The position numbers and the translations under genes are program-made. Of a stretch of DNA of 48,658 nucleotides, positions 35,278-43,864 are shown one piece after another. Below the pieces are notes generated by a model, which was given only the letters and a program-made list of their open reading frames with translations, was not told the DNA's origin and made no database searches. Where the stretch lies: positions 1-48,658 of the forward strand of contig JANQGV010000213.1 of NCBI GenBank assembly GCA_028282925.1, read 5' to 3'. Source of the DNA: Thermodesulfobacteriota bacterium (lineage in GTDB: Bacteria > Desulfobacterota > WTBG01 > CAIYCZ01 > CAIRTM01). Each line of letters opens with the position of its first letter. The stretch's first letter is position 1.

Positions 35278-35769
35278 ATGGAGTTCCTGGACCGGGTTAC
35301 CAAATGTATCAATAGAGTGATGGTGCTGATAGCCGGCATCGTCCTGGTGGGGATGATTCTGCTGACCTGTGCCAATATTGTGATGAGAATTGTGCATGTT
35401 CCCATCCGCGGTACGTTTGAACTCATGGGCATGTTCGGAGCCATTGTAACCGCATTTTCTCTCGGGTATACCCTGCATAAAAAAGGACATATTTCCGTAG
35501 ATATCCTGTTCCATTTCTTTCCGGCCCCGGTTCGAGCCGTGCTGGGCGCATTTAATGATCTCGTTTGCCTGGTTTTCTTTTCGATTGCCTCACGGCAGAT
35601 CTGGAAATGGGCAACCACTCTTCGTGATGCCGGTGAGTTGACCGAAACCCTGCAGATCATCTACTACCCGTTTACCTATGGAGTTGCAATCGGATGCGGG
35701 GTGCTTGCTTTTGTCTGTTTGACCGATTGTATTCGCTCGGTCGCTTCCCTGAAACGAGGTGCCCGGTGA
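35278..35769 (+). CDS. dctQ: TRAP transporter small permease (DctQ family)
   Basis: A 163-residue inner-membrane protein with four hydrophobic segments. It contains RGTFELMGMFGAIVTAFSLGYTL and a basic loop before KKGHISVDILFHF, the DctQ pattern (PF04290). It forms the membrane complex with DctM and receives substrate from DctP. There is a 116-bp gap after dctP with the hairpin described there. Its stop codon overlaps the GTG of dctM (GTGA), so the two are translationally coupled. Confidence 0.9.
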   Translation: MEFLDRVTKCINRVMVLIAGIVLVGMILLTCANIVMRIVHVPIRGTFELMGMFGAIVTAFSLGYTLHKKGHISVDILFHFFPAPVRAVLGAFNDLVCLVFFSIASRQIWKWATTLRDAGELTETLQIIYYPFTYGVAIGCGVLAFVCLTDCIRSVASLKRGAR

Positions 35770-37070
35770 GTCTGGCACTGATCGGTATTATCGGTATTGT
35801 GGCTTTGCTGGCGGTTCTGTTTTTCCTGGGGATGCCGGTGGGCTTTGCCATGGCTGTAGTGGGCTTCTGCGGGTTTTGCAGCGTGGTATCATTTAAGGCC
35901 GGGCTGGGAATGATCAGTACGGATCTGTGGACCTCATTCTCTTCCTACGGCCTGACGGTTATCCCGCTCTTTATTTTTATGGGGCAGATTGCGTTTCATT
36001 CCGGAGTGAATGAAAAGCTGTACGACTGTGCCTACAAATGGATCGGCCATATCCGCGGCGGTATTGCCATGGCAACGGTTGCCGCCTGTACTGCGTTTTC
36101 GGCTATCTGCGGCTCCAATGCGGCAACTGCGGCAACCATGACCTCTGTAGCATTGCCCCAAATGAAAAAGTTCAAATATGAACCCAAGTTGAGCACAGGC
36201 GCCATTGCCTGCGGCTCAACCCTGGGGGTCGTTATCCCGCCCAGCGTGGTTTTGATAGTCATCGGTCTCTCGTCCGGGCAGTCCATTGCAAAGCTGTTTT
36301 ACGGTGGCATCGGGGCCGGTATTGTGCTGGCAACGCTGTTGATGCTTACGGTGTATGGTGTATGCCTGGTGCGGCCCCACTGGGGTCCAGTCGGCCCTAA
36401 AATCAGTCTCCGAGAAAAGGTCCGTGCACTTCCGGGCGCGCTTGATATGCTGCTGATTTTCCTGCTGGTAATGCTGGGGCTCTATTTCGGATTTTTTACC
36501 CCCATAGAGGCGGGTGCGGCGGGTGCGTTTTTTGCTGTTATCATCAGCCTTGTGCAGCGGGGGCTTACCCTGCGGGGCTTTTTCGCAGCAGTTGAGGATA
36601 CGCTCAAGATATCCTGTATGGTTATTATGATCGTGGCTGGGGCCACCATCTTTGGGCGGTTTCTGGCAGTCACCCGTATTCCCTATGATATCGCCACCTG
36701 GGTATCAGGTCTCCCTGTTCCGGGTGTTGTGGTGATGCTTATTATTTTTCTGATCTATGTTCTGGGCGGTATGGTCATGGATGCCCTGGCCCTGCTGCTC
36801 ATCACCATCCCCATCTTTTTTCCGGTTGCAAAAGAGCTGGGATACGACCCGCTGTGGTTTTCCGTAGTGATTACCGTTATTACCACCCTCGGGGCGGTAA
36901 CGCCGCCCGTGGGCGCTACGACCTACGTGGTGGGGGGGATGGCCCGCGATATTCCCATGGGAAGTGTGTTCAAGGGAGTTGCCTATTTTCTTCCGGCCTA
37001 CATTATTTGCATTCTTATCCTTTTGCTGTTTCCTGAAATTATCATATTTTTCCCCAAGCTGATAAATTAG
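35766..37070 (+). CDS. dctM: TRAP transporter large permease (DctM family)
   Basis: A 434-residue inner-membrane protein with about twelve hydrophobic segments (PF06808), the ion-driven transport channel of the TRAP system. Diagnostic pieces are FFLGMPVGFAMAVVGFCGF, ICGSNAATAATMTSVALPQM, GVVIPPSVVLIVIG and VTPPVGATTYVVGG. The GTG at 35766 overlapping the dctQ stop is the most likely start; an upstream in-frame ATG would extend it 24 residues into dctQ without family similarity. It ends 195 bp before the convergent FadH-like gene; a palindromic repeat lies in that gap. Confidence 0.92.
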   Translation: MSLALIGIIGIVALLAVLFFLGMPVGFAMAVVGFCGFCSVVSFKAGLGMISTDLWTSFSSYGLTVIPLFIFMGQIAFHSGVNEKLYDCAYKWIGHIRGGIAMATVAACTAFSAICGSNAATAATMTSVALPQMKKFKYEPKLSTGAIACGSTLGVVIPPSVVLIVIGLSSGQSIAKLFYGGIGAGIVLATLLMLTVYGVCLVRPHWGPVGPKISLREKVRALPGALDMLLIFLLVMLGLYFGFFTPIEAGAAGAFFAVIISLVQRGLTLRGFFAAVEDTLKISCMVIMIVAGATIFGRFLAVTRIPYDIATWVSGLPVPGVVVMLIIFLIYVLGGMVMDALALLLITIPIFFPVAKELGYDPLWFSVVITVITTLGAVTPPVGATTYVVGGMARDIPMGSVFKGVAYFLPAYIICILILLLFPEIIIFFPKLIN

Positions 37071-37107
37071 TCCTAAAACACGCGAAGAATCCCCTTTGAT
37101 TTGGGAC

Positions 37108-37238
37108 TATGAGGCGGTTGGAGAACGTCCATCTACTGTGTTGCGCTCAGCCTTCGTCGTTGCGGCGTATAAACACATACGCCTCACTCCAAAGTCTTTC
37201 GCGCGCCTTGTATCTGAACATTCTCCAACCGCCTCATA
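37108..37238. repeat. 131-bp palindromic intergenic element
   Basis: The ends are perfect 18-bp inverted repeats (37108-37125 and 37221-37238; core GAGGCGGTTGGAGAA). On the same symmetry axis is a central hairpin GGCGTAT/ATACGCC (37164-37170 and 37177-37183) with a 6-nt loop. The sequence between is only partly self-complementary (imperfect matches such as TAC and GCGC). It contains no gene and sits between the convergent dctM and FadH-like genes. It resembles a non-autonomous miniature element or REP-like repeat; it could also serve as a bidirectional transcription stop. Confidence 0.7.
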
Positions 37239-37265
37239 TTGCCGTTTTAGCCATCAAACATACAT

Positions 37266-39209
37266 CTATGTCTCAATTTTCCGCACAGCGTTAAAGCCAC
37301 CCCAGACGGCATCCATAATACTGCCCGGCTCTGTGCAATCGCCGATGCTGATAACGTTGCTTTTATCCCGCAGCTCTTCACTCAGGGTGTTTTCGGAAAA
37401 CATTCGTCCGGCAAAAACAAGACTGTCTGCTTCAATGCGTATTTCAGTGCCCTGCTGTTCGGCTACAATGCCGTTGTTGTCAAACGTTACAGGAATCGTA
37501 CCGCGATACACAGTAATGTTGGGGTGTTTAATCATCTGTAGAAGCAACGACCGGTTGTGTAAATCCAGCATATTCGTATCCAGTTCTTCGGCGTCAAGGC
37601 GCGCGCACAGGCTTATGTGCTTACCCTGGCCGGCCAGATAGACTGCGGTTTCACAGCCGATTACTCCGGCGCCCATCATCAGTATTTGTTCTCCCTGTGG
37701 CTCAGCACCGCCGAGAACCTGGAGTACGGTCAAAACCCTGCCGTTGTTTAATGGCGGGGGCTCCATGTCTGCACCGGTTGCCAGAACGACATAGTCGGCT
37801 CCGAAATCGACAATGTCTTCAACGGTTGCTTTTTTATTAAGTACACTATTTACAGGCAGCTGGCTTATGCAATTGTTGAGGTATTTGATATAATCGGCAA
37901 TATCATGTTTGAAATCCGGCTTTGCCGCCAGGTTAAGGTTGCCTCCCAGAGTGCCGGTTGCCTCCCAGAGGGTGACATCGAATCCGCGTTGCGCCCCGAC
38001 GCGAGCGGCCTCGATACCACCAGGGCCGCCGCCTATAACCAGCAGGCTGCGTTTTTCTCGCAAAGGAGCCAGCTGCCATTCGGTTTCATGTCCGCAGAGA
38101 GGGTTGAGGGCGCAGCTTGTGGGCTCGCCGGCAATCATCTGCCACAGGCAGCCTTCGTGACAGCCTATGCACGGCATTATCTCAGCGATTTTTCCATTCT
38201 TAACCTTGTTGACCCATTCCGGCTCGGACAGCAAACCCCTGCCGATGGCGATGAAATCGGCTTTGTCCTCAGTCAGTGCTTTTTCCGCGACCTCCGGGTA
38301 GTGCAAACGGCCCACGGCAAAAACAGGAAGGGCGCAGCTTTTTTTGACTTTTGCTGCCAGTTCCACTAGACAGCCCGGCGGCTGATACTGGGGCGGGTGG
38401 GGCCACCAGCCGGTCTCGTAGCAGCCGGCGTCAATATGCAGGGCGTTGACACCCATCTTCTCAAGCTCTCCGGCAATCCAGAGCCCTTCCTCCTCCTGGC
38501 GCCCGCCTTCAAGATAGTGGGCTATGCCGTAGCGATAAATAATGGGGAAGTCCGGTCCGGCTTCCTTCCTGATCGCTTCAATTGCCTCCCGGGCAAAGGT
38601 GAGCCGGTTTTCACGCGATCCGCCGTAGCGGTCATCCCGGCGGTTCCAAAGCTCGGTCATGAACTGGTCCATCAGGTATCCTTCATGACCGTGCAGTTCA
38701 ACACAGTCGGCGCCGGCTTCACGGCAGCGCCGGGCCGCATAGCCGAATGAACGGGCAAGCTCCGCGGTTTCTTCCGTAGTCAGGGCCCTGGAATTAAAGT
38801 CAGGATAGTCGGGTACATAAAAATTTGGATTTTCCGAAGCGGAAACAGGCGGTACGTTTTCATCGATCACCGGGGCCGGAACAACCCGCCCGAAACCGGC
38901 GGTCAATTGTACGCTCAGCTTACACCCGTAAGCGTGGAGCCTGTCGGCAAGACTGCGCATCGAAGAAAGATGCTTGTCTAAAGAAAAATTAAACAGGTGC
39001 TCGGCCACGGGCTCAAGAGCATGGGAAACAAAGGTCATTTCGGTTGTTATCAAACCCACGCCGCCTTTGGCCCGGGCTTCGTAATAGGCCTGAAACCGCT
39101 CGCCCCAGTCGCCGTCGGAATCGCACAGACCGCGCACACCCATTGCGGCCATAACGATCCGGTTTTTTGTCTCCATTGTGCCGATACGGCCGGGTTCCAG
39201 TATTTTCAT
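37266..39209 (-). CDS. FadH/BaiCD-like FMN/FAD/4Fe-4S oxidoreductase
   Basis: A 647-residue member of the Old Yellow Enzyme/2,4-dienoyl-CoA reductase group. Residues 1-340 form the FMN TIM barrel (PF00724) with ELHGHEGYLMDQF and DRYGGSRENR. Cys347, Cys350, Cys354 and Cys366 (CIGCHEGC then SC) bind a 4Fe-4S cluster. Two Rossmann domains follow (LLVIGGGPGGIEAARVG and ILMMGAGVIGCE) for FAD and NAD(P)H. Such enzymes reduce conjugated C=C bonds of dienoyl-CoAs, steroids (BaiCD/BaiH) or other enones. ATG 39209, seven bases after AAGGAGG, is preferred to TTG 39233. It is the last gene of the leftward operon, 30 bp after the hydrolase gene. Confidence 0.9.
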   Translation of the reverse strand: MKILEPGRIGTMETKNRIVMAAMGVRGLCDSDGDWGERFQAYYEARAKGGVGLITTEMTFVSHALEPVAEHLFNFSLDKHLSSMRSLADRLHAYGCKLSVQLTAGFGRVVPAPVIDENVPPVSASENPNFYVPDYPDFNSRALTTEETAELARSFGYAARRCREAGADCVELHGHEGYLMDQFMTELWNRRDDRYGGSRENRLTFAREAIEAIRKEAGPDFPIIYRYGIAHYLEGGRQEEEGLWIAGELEKMGVNALHIDAGCYETGWWPHPPQYQPPGCLVELAAKVKKSCALPVFAVGRLHYPEVAEKALTEDKADFIAIGRGLLSEPEWVNKVKNGKIAEIMPCIGCHEGCLWQMIAGEPTSCALNPLCGHETEWQLAPLREKRSLLVIGGGPGGIEAARVGAQRGFDVTLWEATGTLGGNLNLAAKPDFKHDIADYIKYLNNCISQLPVNSVLNKKATVEDIVDFGADYVVLATGADMEPPPLNNGRVLTVLQVLGGAEPQGEQILMMGAGVIGCETAVYLAGQGKHISLCARLDAEELDTNMLDLHNRSLLLQMIKHPNITVYRGTIPVTFDNNGIVAEQQGTEIRIEADSLVFAGRMFSENTLSEELRDKSNVISIGDCTEPGSIMDAVWGGFNAVRKIET

Positions 39210-39239
39210 CGATATGCCTCCTTGCTTATTCAATATGTT

Positions 39240-40004
39240 CTACAGCTGTTCCAGAAAGTTCAGGGTAGCCTCAATTATCTGTTCCTGCTGTTTTTCCCTG
39301 GTAATGTCCGCCAGATTGTCATGGGGTTGCACAGGGTCGGGAGAGGTGTCATAGTAGCCGAACTGGGTGTGGTTGCCCCCCTCGATTTTTATCAGCTCTG
39401 TTCCCGGAGGCAGGTGCTGCAGGCTGTCCTCTATGTACTCAGGATACCCGTCGTTTGTGCCATAAATTGATACGGCTTCCAGAGGTTTTTTGTCCAGGCG
39501 GAAAAGGGCCGAGGGCCAGGTGGCCCATAGTATCACCCCGTCTATCTTCCAGGTATACATTTTGGCAAACAGGCAGGCAAATGCACCGCCCATGGAGTGG
39601 CCGCCGATTGCCCACGTTTCAATTTCATCATAATAGCGCAATATGGAATTTGCCCGGCGCCAGCCCAGATGGGCAAGATCAAACGGCATGCTCACAATAA
39701 CAACGAGGTATCCTTCTGCTGCCAAAGCGCGGGCCGACGGGGCATAGGAGCGGGCATCGACTTTGCCGCCCGGGTACATAATAAATCCTTTGGAAGGTTG
39801 CGATTGCTTTGGTTCAAGAACGTAATAATCCGGGTTTTCCGTAGCGTACCACAGGGACTTGCGGGTTACGATAACCTCATCATCTGATTCCATGGCTTCA
39901 AGCGCTTCCGGCAGCGGGGGAAAGCTTTCATCCTCTGCGGCGCTACACGGCAGGGTTATTATCAGCCAAAGCAGTAAAAAAATGAAAATGAATTTTGGGC
40001 GCAT
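39240..40004 (-). CDS. Secreted alpha/beta hydrolase
   Basis: A 254-residue hydrolase with an N-terminal signal peptide (hydrophobic stretch 5-18, then LPCSAAED). The fold shows GFIMYPGGKVDARSYAP (oxyanion strand), nucleophile Ser137 in GGHSMGGAFA, Asp185 in YGTNDGYPE and His212 in EGGNHTQFGYY. The last is typical of the Abhydrolase_5 group (PF12695). The PC before the cleavage region is not a standard lipobox. It should hydrolyse an ester or thioester in the periplasm. A strong AAGGAG precedes ATG 40004, 17 bp after the flavoprotein gene. The substrate is unknown. Confidence 0.85.
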   Translation of the reverse strand: MRPKFIFIFLLLWLIITLPCSAAEDESFPPLPEALEAMESDDEVIVTRKSLWYATENPDYYVLEPKQSQPSKGFIMYPGGKVDARSYAPSARALAAEGYLVVIVSMPFDLAHLGWRRANSILRYYDEIETWAIGGHSMGGAFACLFAKMYTWKIDGVILWATWPSALFRLDKKPLEAVSIYGTNDGYPEYIEDSLQHLPPGTELIKIEGGNHTQFGYYDTSPDPVQPHDNLADITREKQQEQIIEATLNFLEQL

Positions 40005-40021
40005 GCTTTTTCTCCTTTTCG

Positions 40022-40876
40022 TTATCCTCCGGAACGCTTGTTGCGGATTTTATCCATGAATTCAGGGGTGATGACCGTAAGCCCCTCTTTTTTGGCTTCC
40101 TTGACAATACCGGAAATAACCTTTTTTAAGAATATGCTTGGCACTTTAAGAATTTTGGAACAGGCCTCGTCTTCCCAGGTAACTTCCGGGTCGAACCGCG
40201 TGCAGGCATACTTCACCATCTCAAAAGAATTGCTCTTTTCTTGCGGGATAGGAACCTTATATGGCGAGGAATGCTTTGTAAACCAGAAACGCACATTGTC
40301 CCGGAACCCGTAGTCGATGGGTATCCGAGGAAAGCCTTTGCCTTTCAGCAAACACTGATACCATTTTGGTTTCATGATGATTTTATTGATACGCAGAAGG
40401 AAGTGATATTCAATAAGCTCTTTATTGTCCTGCAATGGATGGCTTTCATCCCATGTGCATTCAAAAATCTGTACCGCCTCTTTGACTATTTCGGGGTGGC
40501 GGACGTCGTCACCGTTCGAGCGGGTCGAAGGAAGCAGGGTAAAAATACTGTTTTTCATTTTTTCTTCGGTGCTCTCGCCCGGATAGCCCAGGGCAACACA
40601 GTTTTTCATGTACTTTTTTTTGTCGGGAATGAAATTAATGGCACATGTCTTTGAGCGAATGATATTCTGGGCGGTATTGCTTGTGCCTCGGGCAATGAGC
40701 ATCATAGCGTAATCGCGGCCGCCGGTTACTACGTGAGGAAAACACAATGAATACGGGCCCAGATTGGTCTGCCCAGACTCGGTCAGGGTGCTCACCAGCA
40801 CCACCGGCATGGGGAAAAAGCTGGATGTCTGGTAGAAATTGTCCAGCATGCGGACATCGGTAAATTCATTCGTCAT
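40022..40876 (-). CDS. Flavin-reductase-like protein with C-terminal PCP_red-like domain
   Basis: A 284-residue protein. Residues 1-190 resemble the flavin reductase-like FMN-binding split barrel (PF01613): SSFFPMPVVLVSTLTESGQTN and ARGTSNTAQNI. The last 57 residues (228-284) contain VTWEDEACSKILKVPSIFLK and, after a helix, KEAKKEGLTVITPEFMDKI. This corresponds by eye to the PCP_red domain (PF08369) found at the C-terminus of dark protochlorophyllide reductase subunit B and in some unrelated iron-sulfur proteins. ATG 40876 is preceded by GGAAAGGA; an upstream reading to 40927 is less likely. It may reduce a flavin or a substrate directly; no signal peptide is seen. Confidence 0.65.
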   Translation of the reverse strand: MTNEFTDVRMLDNFYQTSSFFPMPVVLVSTLTESGQTNLGPYSLCFPHVVTGGRDYAMMLIARGTSNTAQNIIRSKTCAINFIPDKKKYMKNCVALGYPGESTEEKMKNSIFTLLPSTRSNGDDVRHPEIVKEAVQIFECTWDESHPLQDNKELIEYHFLLRINKIIMKPKWYQCLLKGKGFPRIPIDYGFRDNVRFWFTKHSSPYKVPIPQEKSNSFEMVKYACTRFDPEVTWEDEACSKILKVPSIFLKKVISGIVKEAKKEGLTVITPEFMDKIRNKRSGG

Positions 40877-40931
40877 GTTTTTTCCTTTCCATGAGTGCAT
40901 ATGGTCAAGGTTGTGCAGCCTGCACAAAACC

Positions 40932-42209
40932 TTAATAGGTTTTTTGTAAGTGGCGCACGGTGAAAATGCTCGGCTTCACGGCATGGCTCACAACCGGGGT
41001 ATAGATTTTTTGCGAGCTGCTGAAGCCTGAATGGATCCGCTGAAAGTCGACATAGGTCGAGCCGACAATGGTCATTTTCTCCTGGCCGGTTTCCGTTTTC
41101 AGTACATCGGTATGCTGCAGAAAGCATTTCCAGAAACGCCCGAGCTGGTCATATATTTCGGTCCATAGAATGATGTATGACTCGGGATCGAGATACCAGA
41201 TGCGTTTTGAATAGAGGTAATTAGGGTCTTTGCTGACAACCTCGACCACCAGGGTGTTGCACCGCTCATAGGTAATACCGTTTACAATCCCCTGCCCGAG
41301 CTGCCGCGTGACTTTGCTCAGGTCCTGGTGGCGTGAGCTGAGCAGTTCTTTGCGGCCGTTAAATGTGTAGTCGTTCCTGAGAATCTCGCCTTCCCAGAAA
41401 TATTCATCATCATAGATCAGGTCGGTGCCGTCGATGGAGTCCGTTTTCTGGGAGGTCGACATGCGCCTGATCCTTCTGAACTGTGAATACCACAGATACA
41501 TGTCGTCTTCTTTTTCATGGTCGATAAAACGCATGGTATACATGCGCATGTTCAAAAATTCACTGGGCAGATAGGTGTGCATAAAGTATCCACGGTGAAA
41601 GCCTTTTTTGTTGCCCGGAAAAGCCGGTTTGGGCTCGAGTTCGGTGCGGTGAATAAAATAGAATTCGGTATACTCCTGGTCGGCCAGGCGTTCGGTTCTG
41701 GACTTGGGGTTTATGTTTGGAGACCATTTACGGTACTTGCACGTATCACCGTGATTGTTGAATTCAAAGTTCCAGGCCATTTCAAGTCCGGTTTTAGGGT
41801 CGGGGTACGGCTGTCCGGCAATCTCGGCGTAGTTTTCAATGGTACCGTCCGGATTGGTCTTGACCAGGGGGGCATATTTTTTTGTGGCAGCAACCATACC
41901 ATTGGTGGGAGTGTACTGTGTATATGGAGCAATATAAAAAAAGTACCCTTCCGGCGGACCGCCCCATTTATCGGGGTTTTTGTAGATTTCGACATAGGAC
42001 TTCGGCATAAATTCGGCAACCTGATCGATGGTGGCAGCATCAACCTTCTGGCCGGACCACGTTTTTTCCCATTCCCTGACCCGGGATAGTTCTTCCGGGG
42101 TGTAGGCCGGTTTTATGGTGATTTCATTTGCCCATGTATGCCATGCAGGGGCAACAAGGATTATTGCGGCACACAGGAACATAATTGTTTGTTTGCGTAT
42201 GTGTATCAT
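40932..42209 (-). CDS. DUF1329 family exported protein
   Basis: A 425-residue protein with a signal peptide ending at WANE (about residue 28). It carries the DUF1329 layout (PF07044): TIDQVAEFMPKSYVEIYKNP early, NNHGDTCKYRKW in the middle, and YERCNTLVVEVVSKDPNYLY and RIWYLDPESYIILWTEIYD in the last part. DUF1329 has a LolA-like half-barrel suggestive of lipid or hydrophobic ligand handling and is usually encoded beside DUF1302 outer membrane proteins, as here (29-bp gap). Ribosome binding site GGAAGG is well placed. The precise function is unknown. Confidence 0.85.
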   Translation of the reverse strand: MIHIRKQTIMFLCAAIILVAPAWHTWANEITIKPAYTPEELSRVREWEKTWSGQKVDAATIDQVAEFMPKSYVEIYKNPDKWGGPPEGYFFYIAPYTQYTPTNGMVAATKKYAPLVKTNPDGTIENYAEIAGQPYPDPKTGLEMAWNFEFNNHGDTCKYRKWSPNINPKSRTERLADQEYTEFYFIHRTELEPKPAFPGNKKGFHRGYFMHTYLPSEFLNMRMYTMRFIDHEKEDDMYLWYSQFRRIRRMSTSQKTDSIDGTDLIYDDEYFWEGEILRNDYTFNGRKELLSSRHQDLSKVTRQLGQGIVNGITYERCNTLVVEVVSKDPNYLYSKRIWYLDPESYIILWTEIYDQLGRFWKCFLQHTDVLKTETGQEKMTIVGSTYVDFQRIHSGFSSSQKIYTPVVSHAVKPSIFTVRHLQKTY

Positions 42210-42238
42210 TGTTTTACCTTCCTATAGTTCAGTGTGGA

Positions 42239-43852
42239 TCAAAATTGATATTCAAGGCGAAAAATTAAACTGTCCCGCCGGTCCCAGGAGTTTCCATTGG
42301 GGTTATTGCGTTTGGCACCGTACAGCTTGAGGCCGACCGTAGCACGAAAGTTATGATAGGGCCGTGGGAAATAATATGTTACCGGCAGAACGCAGTACCA
42401 GCGCTTGGTACGGAACAGCCATTGAAAGACCGGCACAACTGCAATATTTGTATTAAACAACTCGGCCTTGGCCCACAAAGCAATACCATCGGTAACGGAA
42501 TCACCCGGCAGGTGATTCCGGTTGGAGGCGATAATGTCGTGGTCGTGGTTGAATATTTTTTCCCAGAAGTAGGTTATGGAAAAATCAATATTCTTGTTGG
42601 TCTGTAAAAGGTTTTCAAGAACAGCAGGTAATTTGAATCGGTCGTTATATTTAATTGCCAGGCCCAGCACATCCCGCCGCACTTCATCATAGAGGGCTCG
42701 GTCGTTGCTGTCGGTCCCCTTGTTAAAGGGGCTGCCGATTTCGTAAAACCATTCAAAGTCCCAGGTTGAAAGGTGCAGCCAGGGAACATAGGTTTGGGCG
42801 GTCCCGCCGATGGTCTGGTAGCGCTTGAATTTGAATACGCGGTAATCGGGCCAGTCGCCGGGGTTCAGATGGCTGCCGGTCATGGCGGCCCGGATGCCGG
42901 CACTCACATACTGCATGGCAAAGGTGTCCATATTGCCGTCGTGAACGCTTGCAATGCCCCAGTCCAGGCGATGGTTCCAGTACAGAAGTGTCCAGTCAAT
43001 GCCCCAGGTATAGCCGTGAAGACGGAAGCCCCATTCATAGTTTTCACTCAGGTTCCAGGTCGGGGCATCCCGGTAGTTTTTTTCATACAGCCAGGGCCAA
43101 AAGCCCATTTCCTTATCGCGGGTAAACGATGTTCTGCCTTTGAATGCTTTTGGCCCCCAGTGTGTTCCCTGGTAGGCCAGATACTGCGACCTGAAATAGC
43201 CGGGGTTGAAGATGAACTCAAACACCAGTTGGCCGGGAAGATCGGATGTGTAGAATCCCCGGATCATCCAGAGTCCCTTTTTCACCTCTTCCCAGGTGTC
43301 AAGTCCGGGCACTCCCCAGCGCAGATCAAGGGGATTGACCACATCGGCAACCCGGTTGGTATCGAGCTGCCCCCAGATAACAATCTGCTTGCCGATCCGA
43401 AACTGCCAGGGCCCCTTCTCGATATCAAGATATGCCTCGGTCAGGATGTCTTTGTCGAAGCTGCGGGGGTGTTTGTAGTCTTTGCGGTCGCGATGGTTAA
43501 TGTGCCGGTTCTGGTTGTCGTCGATAATCCCGGACTTTTCCCACCACCACTTGAAACCGGAATAAAACTGTATGTTGTGGTCAAGGCCCTCGCTGATGGT
43601 GTACATGCCTTCGATAAAGAAGGAGGTCATCAGGAAATCAACGCGGGTATCAAGGTTGGAGCCGATATGGGATTTTTTTTCCGAGCGGTCCCAGGGCTGA
43701 ATCTGATAGTAGCAAGTTTCCTTGAGAAACCCGCTTACCTTCAGCCGGCCGTCCAGCAGCGGCACCATGGCACGAGCCGTAGAAAATGATCCCGCAGCCA
43801 TGAAAACGGCGATGCTTAAAAGAAAAACACTGTAAAGGGAGTTTTTTTTCAT
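42239..43852 (-). CDS. DUF1302-type outer membrane beta-barrel protein
   Basis: A 537-residue exported protein with a signal peptide (cleavage near ARA-MV at residue 28). It is rich in alternating aromatic strands (LYWNHRLDWGI, FEWFYEIGSPF, PYHNFRATVGLKLYG) and ends in EYQF, the C-terminal aromatic signal for barrel assembly. The IGKQIVIWGQLDTNRVADVVNPLDL segment is the DUF1302 (PF06980) hallmark. Proteins of this family are linked to uptake or export of hydrophobic compounds in hydrocarbon, steroid and aromatic degraders. It forms a module with the DUF1329 protein. The high-GC antisense frames over it are shadows. Confidence 0.85.
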   Translation of the reverse strand: MKKNSLYSVFLLSIAVFMAAGSFSTARAMVPLLDGRLKVSGFLKETCYYQIQPWDRSEKKSHIGSNLDTRVDFLMTSFFIEGMYTISEGLDHNIQFYSGFKWWWEKSGIIDDNQNRHINHRDRKDYKHPRSFDKDILTEAYLDIEKGPWQFRIGKQIVIWGQLDTNRVADVVNPLDLRWGVPGLDTWEEVKKGLWMIRGFYTSDLPGQLVFEFIFNPGYFRSQYLAYQGTHWGPKAFKGRTSFTRDKEMGFWPWLYEKNYRDAPTWNLSENYEWGFRLHGYTWGIDWTLLYWNHRLDWGIASVHDGNMDTFAMQYVSAGIRAAMTGSHLNPGDWPDYRVFKFKRYQTIGGTAQTYVPWLHLSTWDFEWFYEIGSPFNKGTDSNDRALYDEVRRDVLGLAIKYNDRFKLPAVLENLLQTNKNIDFSITYFWEKIFNHDHDIIASNRNHLPGDSVTDGIALWAKAELFNTNIAVVPVFQWLFRTKRWYCVLPVTYYFPRPYHNFRATVGLKLYGAKRNNPNGNSWDRRDSLIFRLEYQF

Positions 43853-43864
43853 AGGTGCCCCGTT

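Noticed and set aside
37096-37641. A 181-codon plus-strand open frame
   Set aside because: It begins inside the palindromic element and runs antisense to the FadH-like gene.
42773-43789. A 338-codon open frame on the plus strand
   Set aside because: It lies wholly antisense to the DUF1302 gene, has no family features and no ribosome binding site; a shadow of GC-rich codon use.
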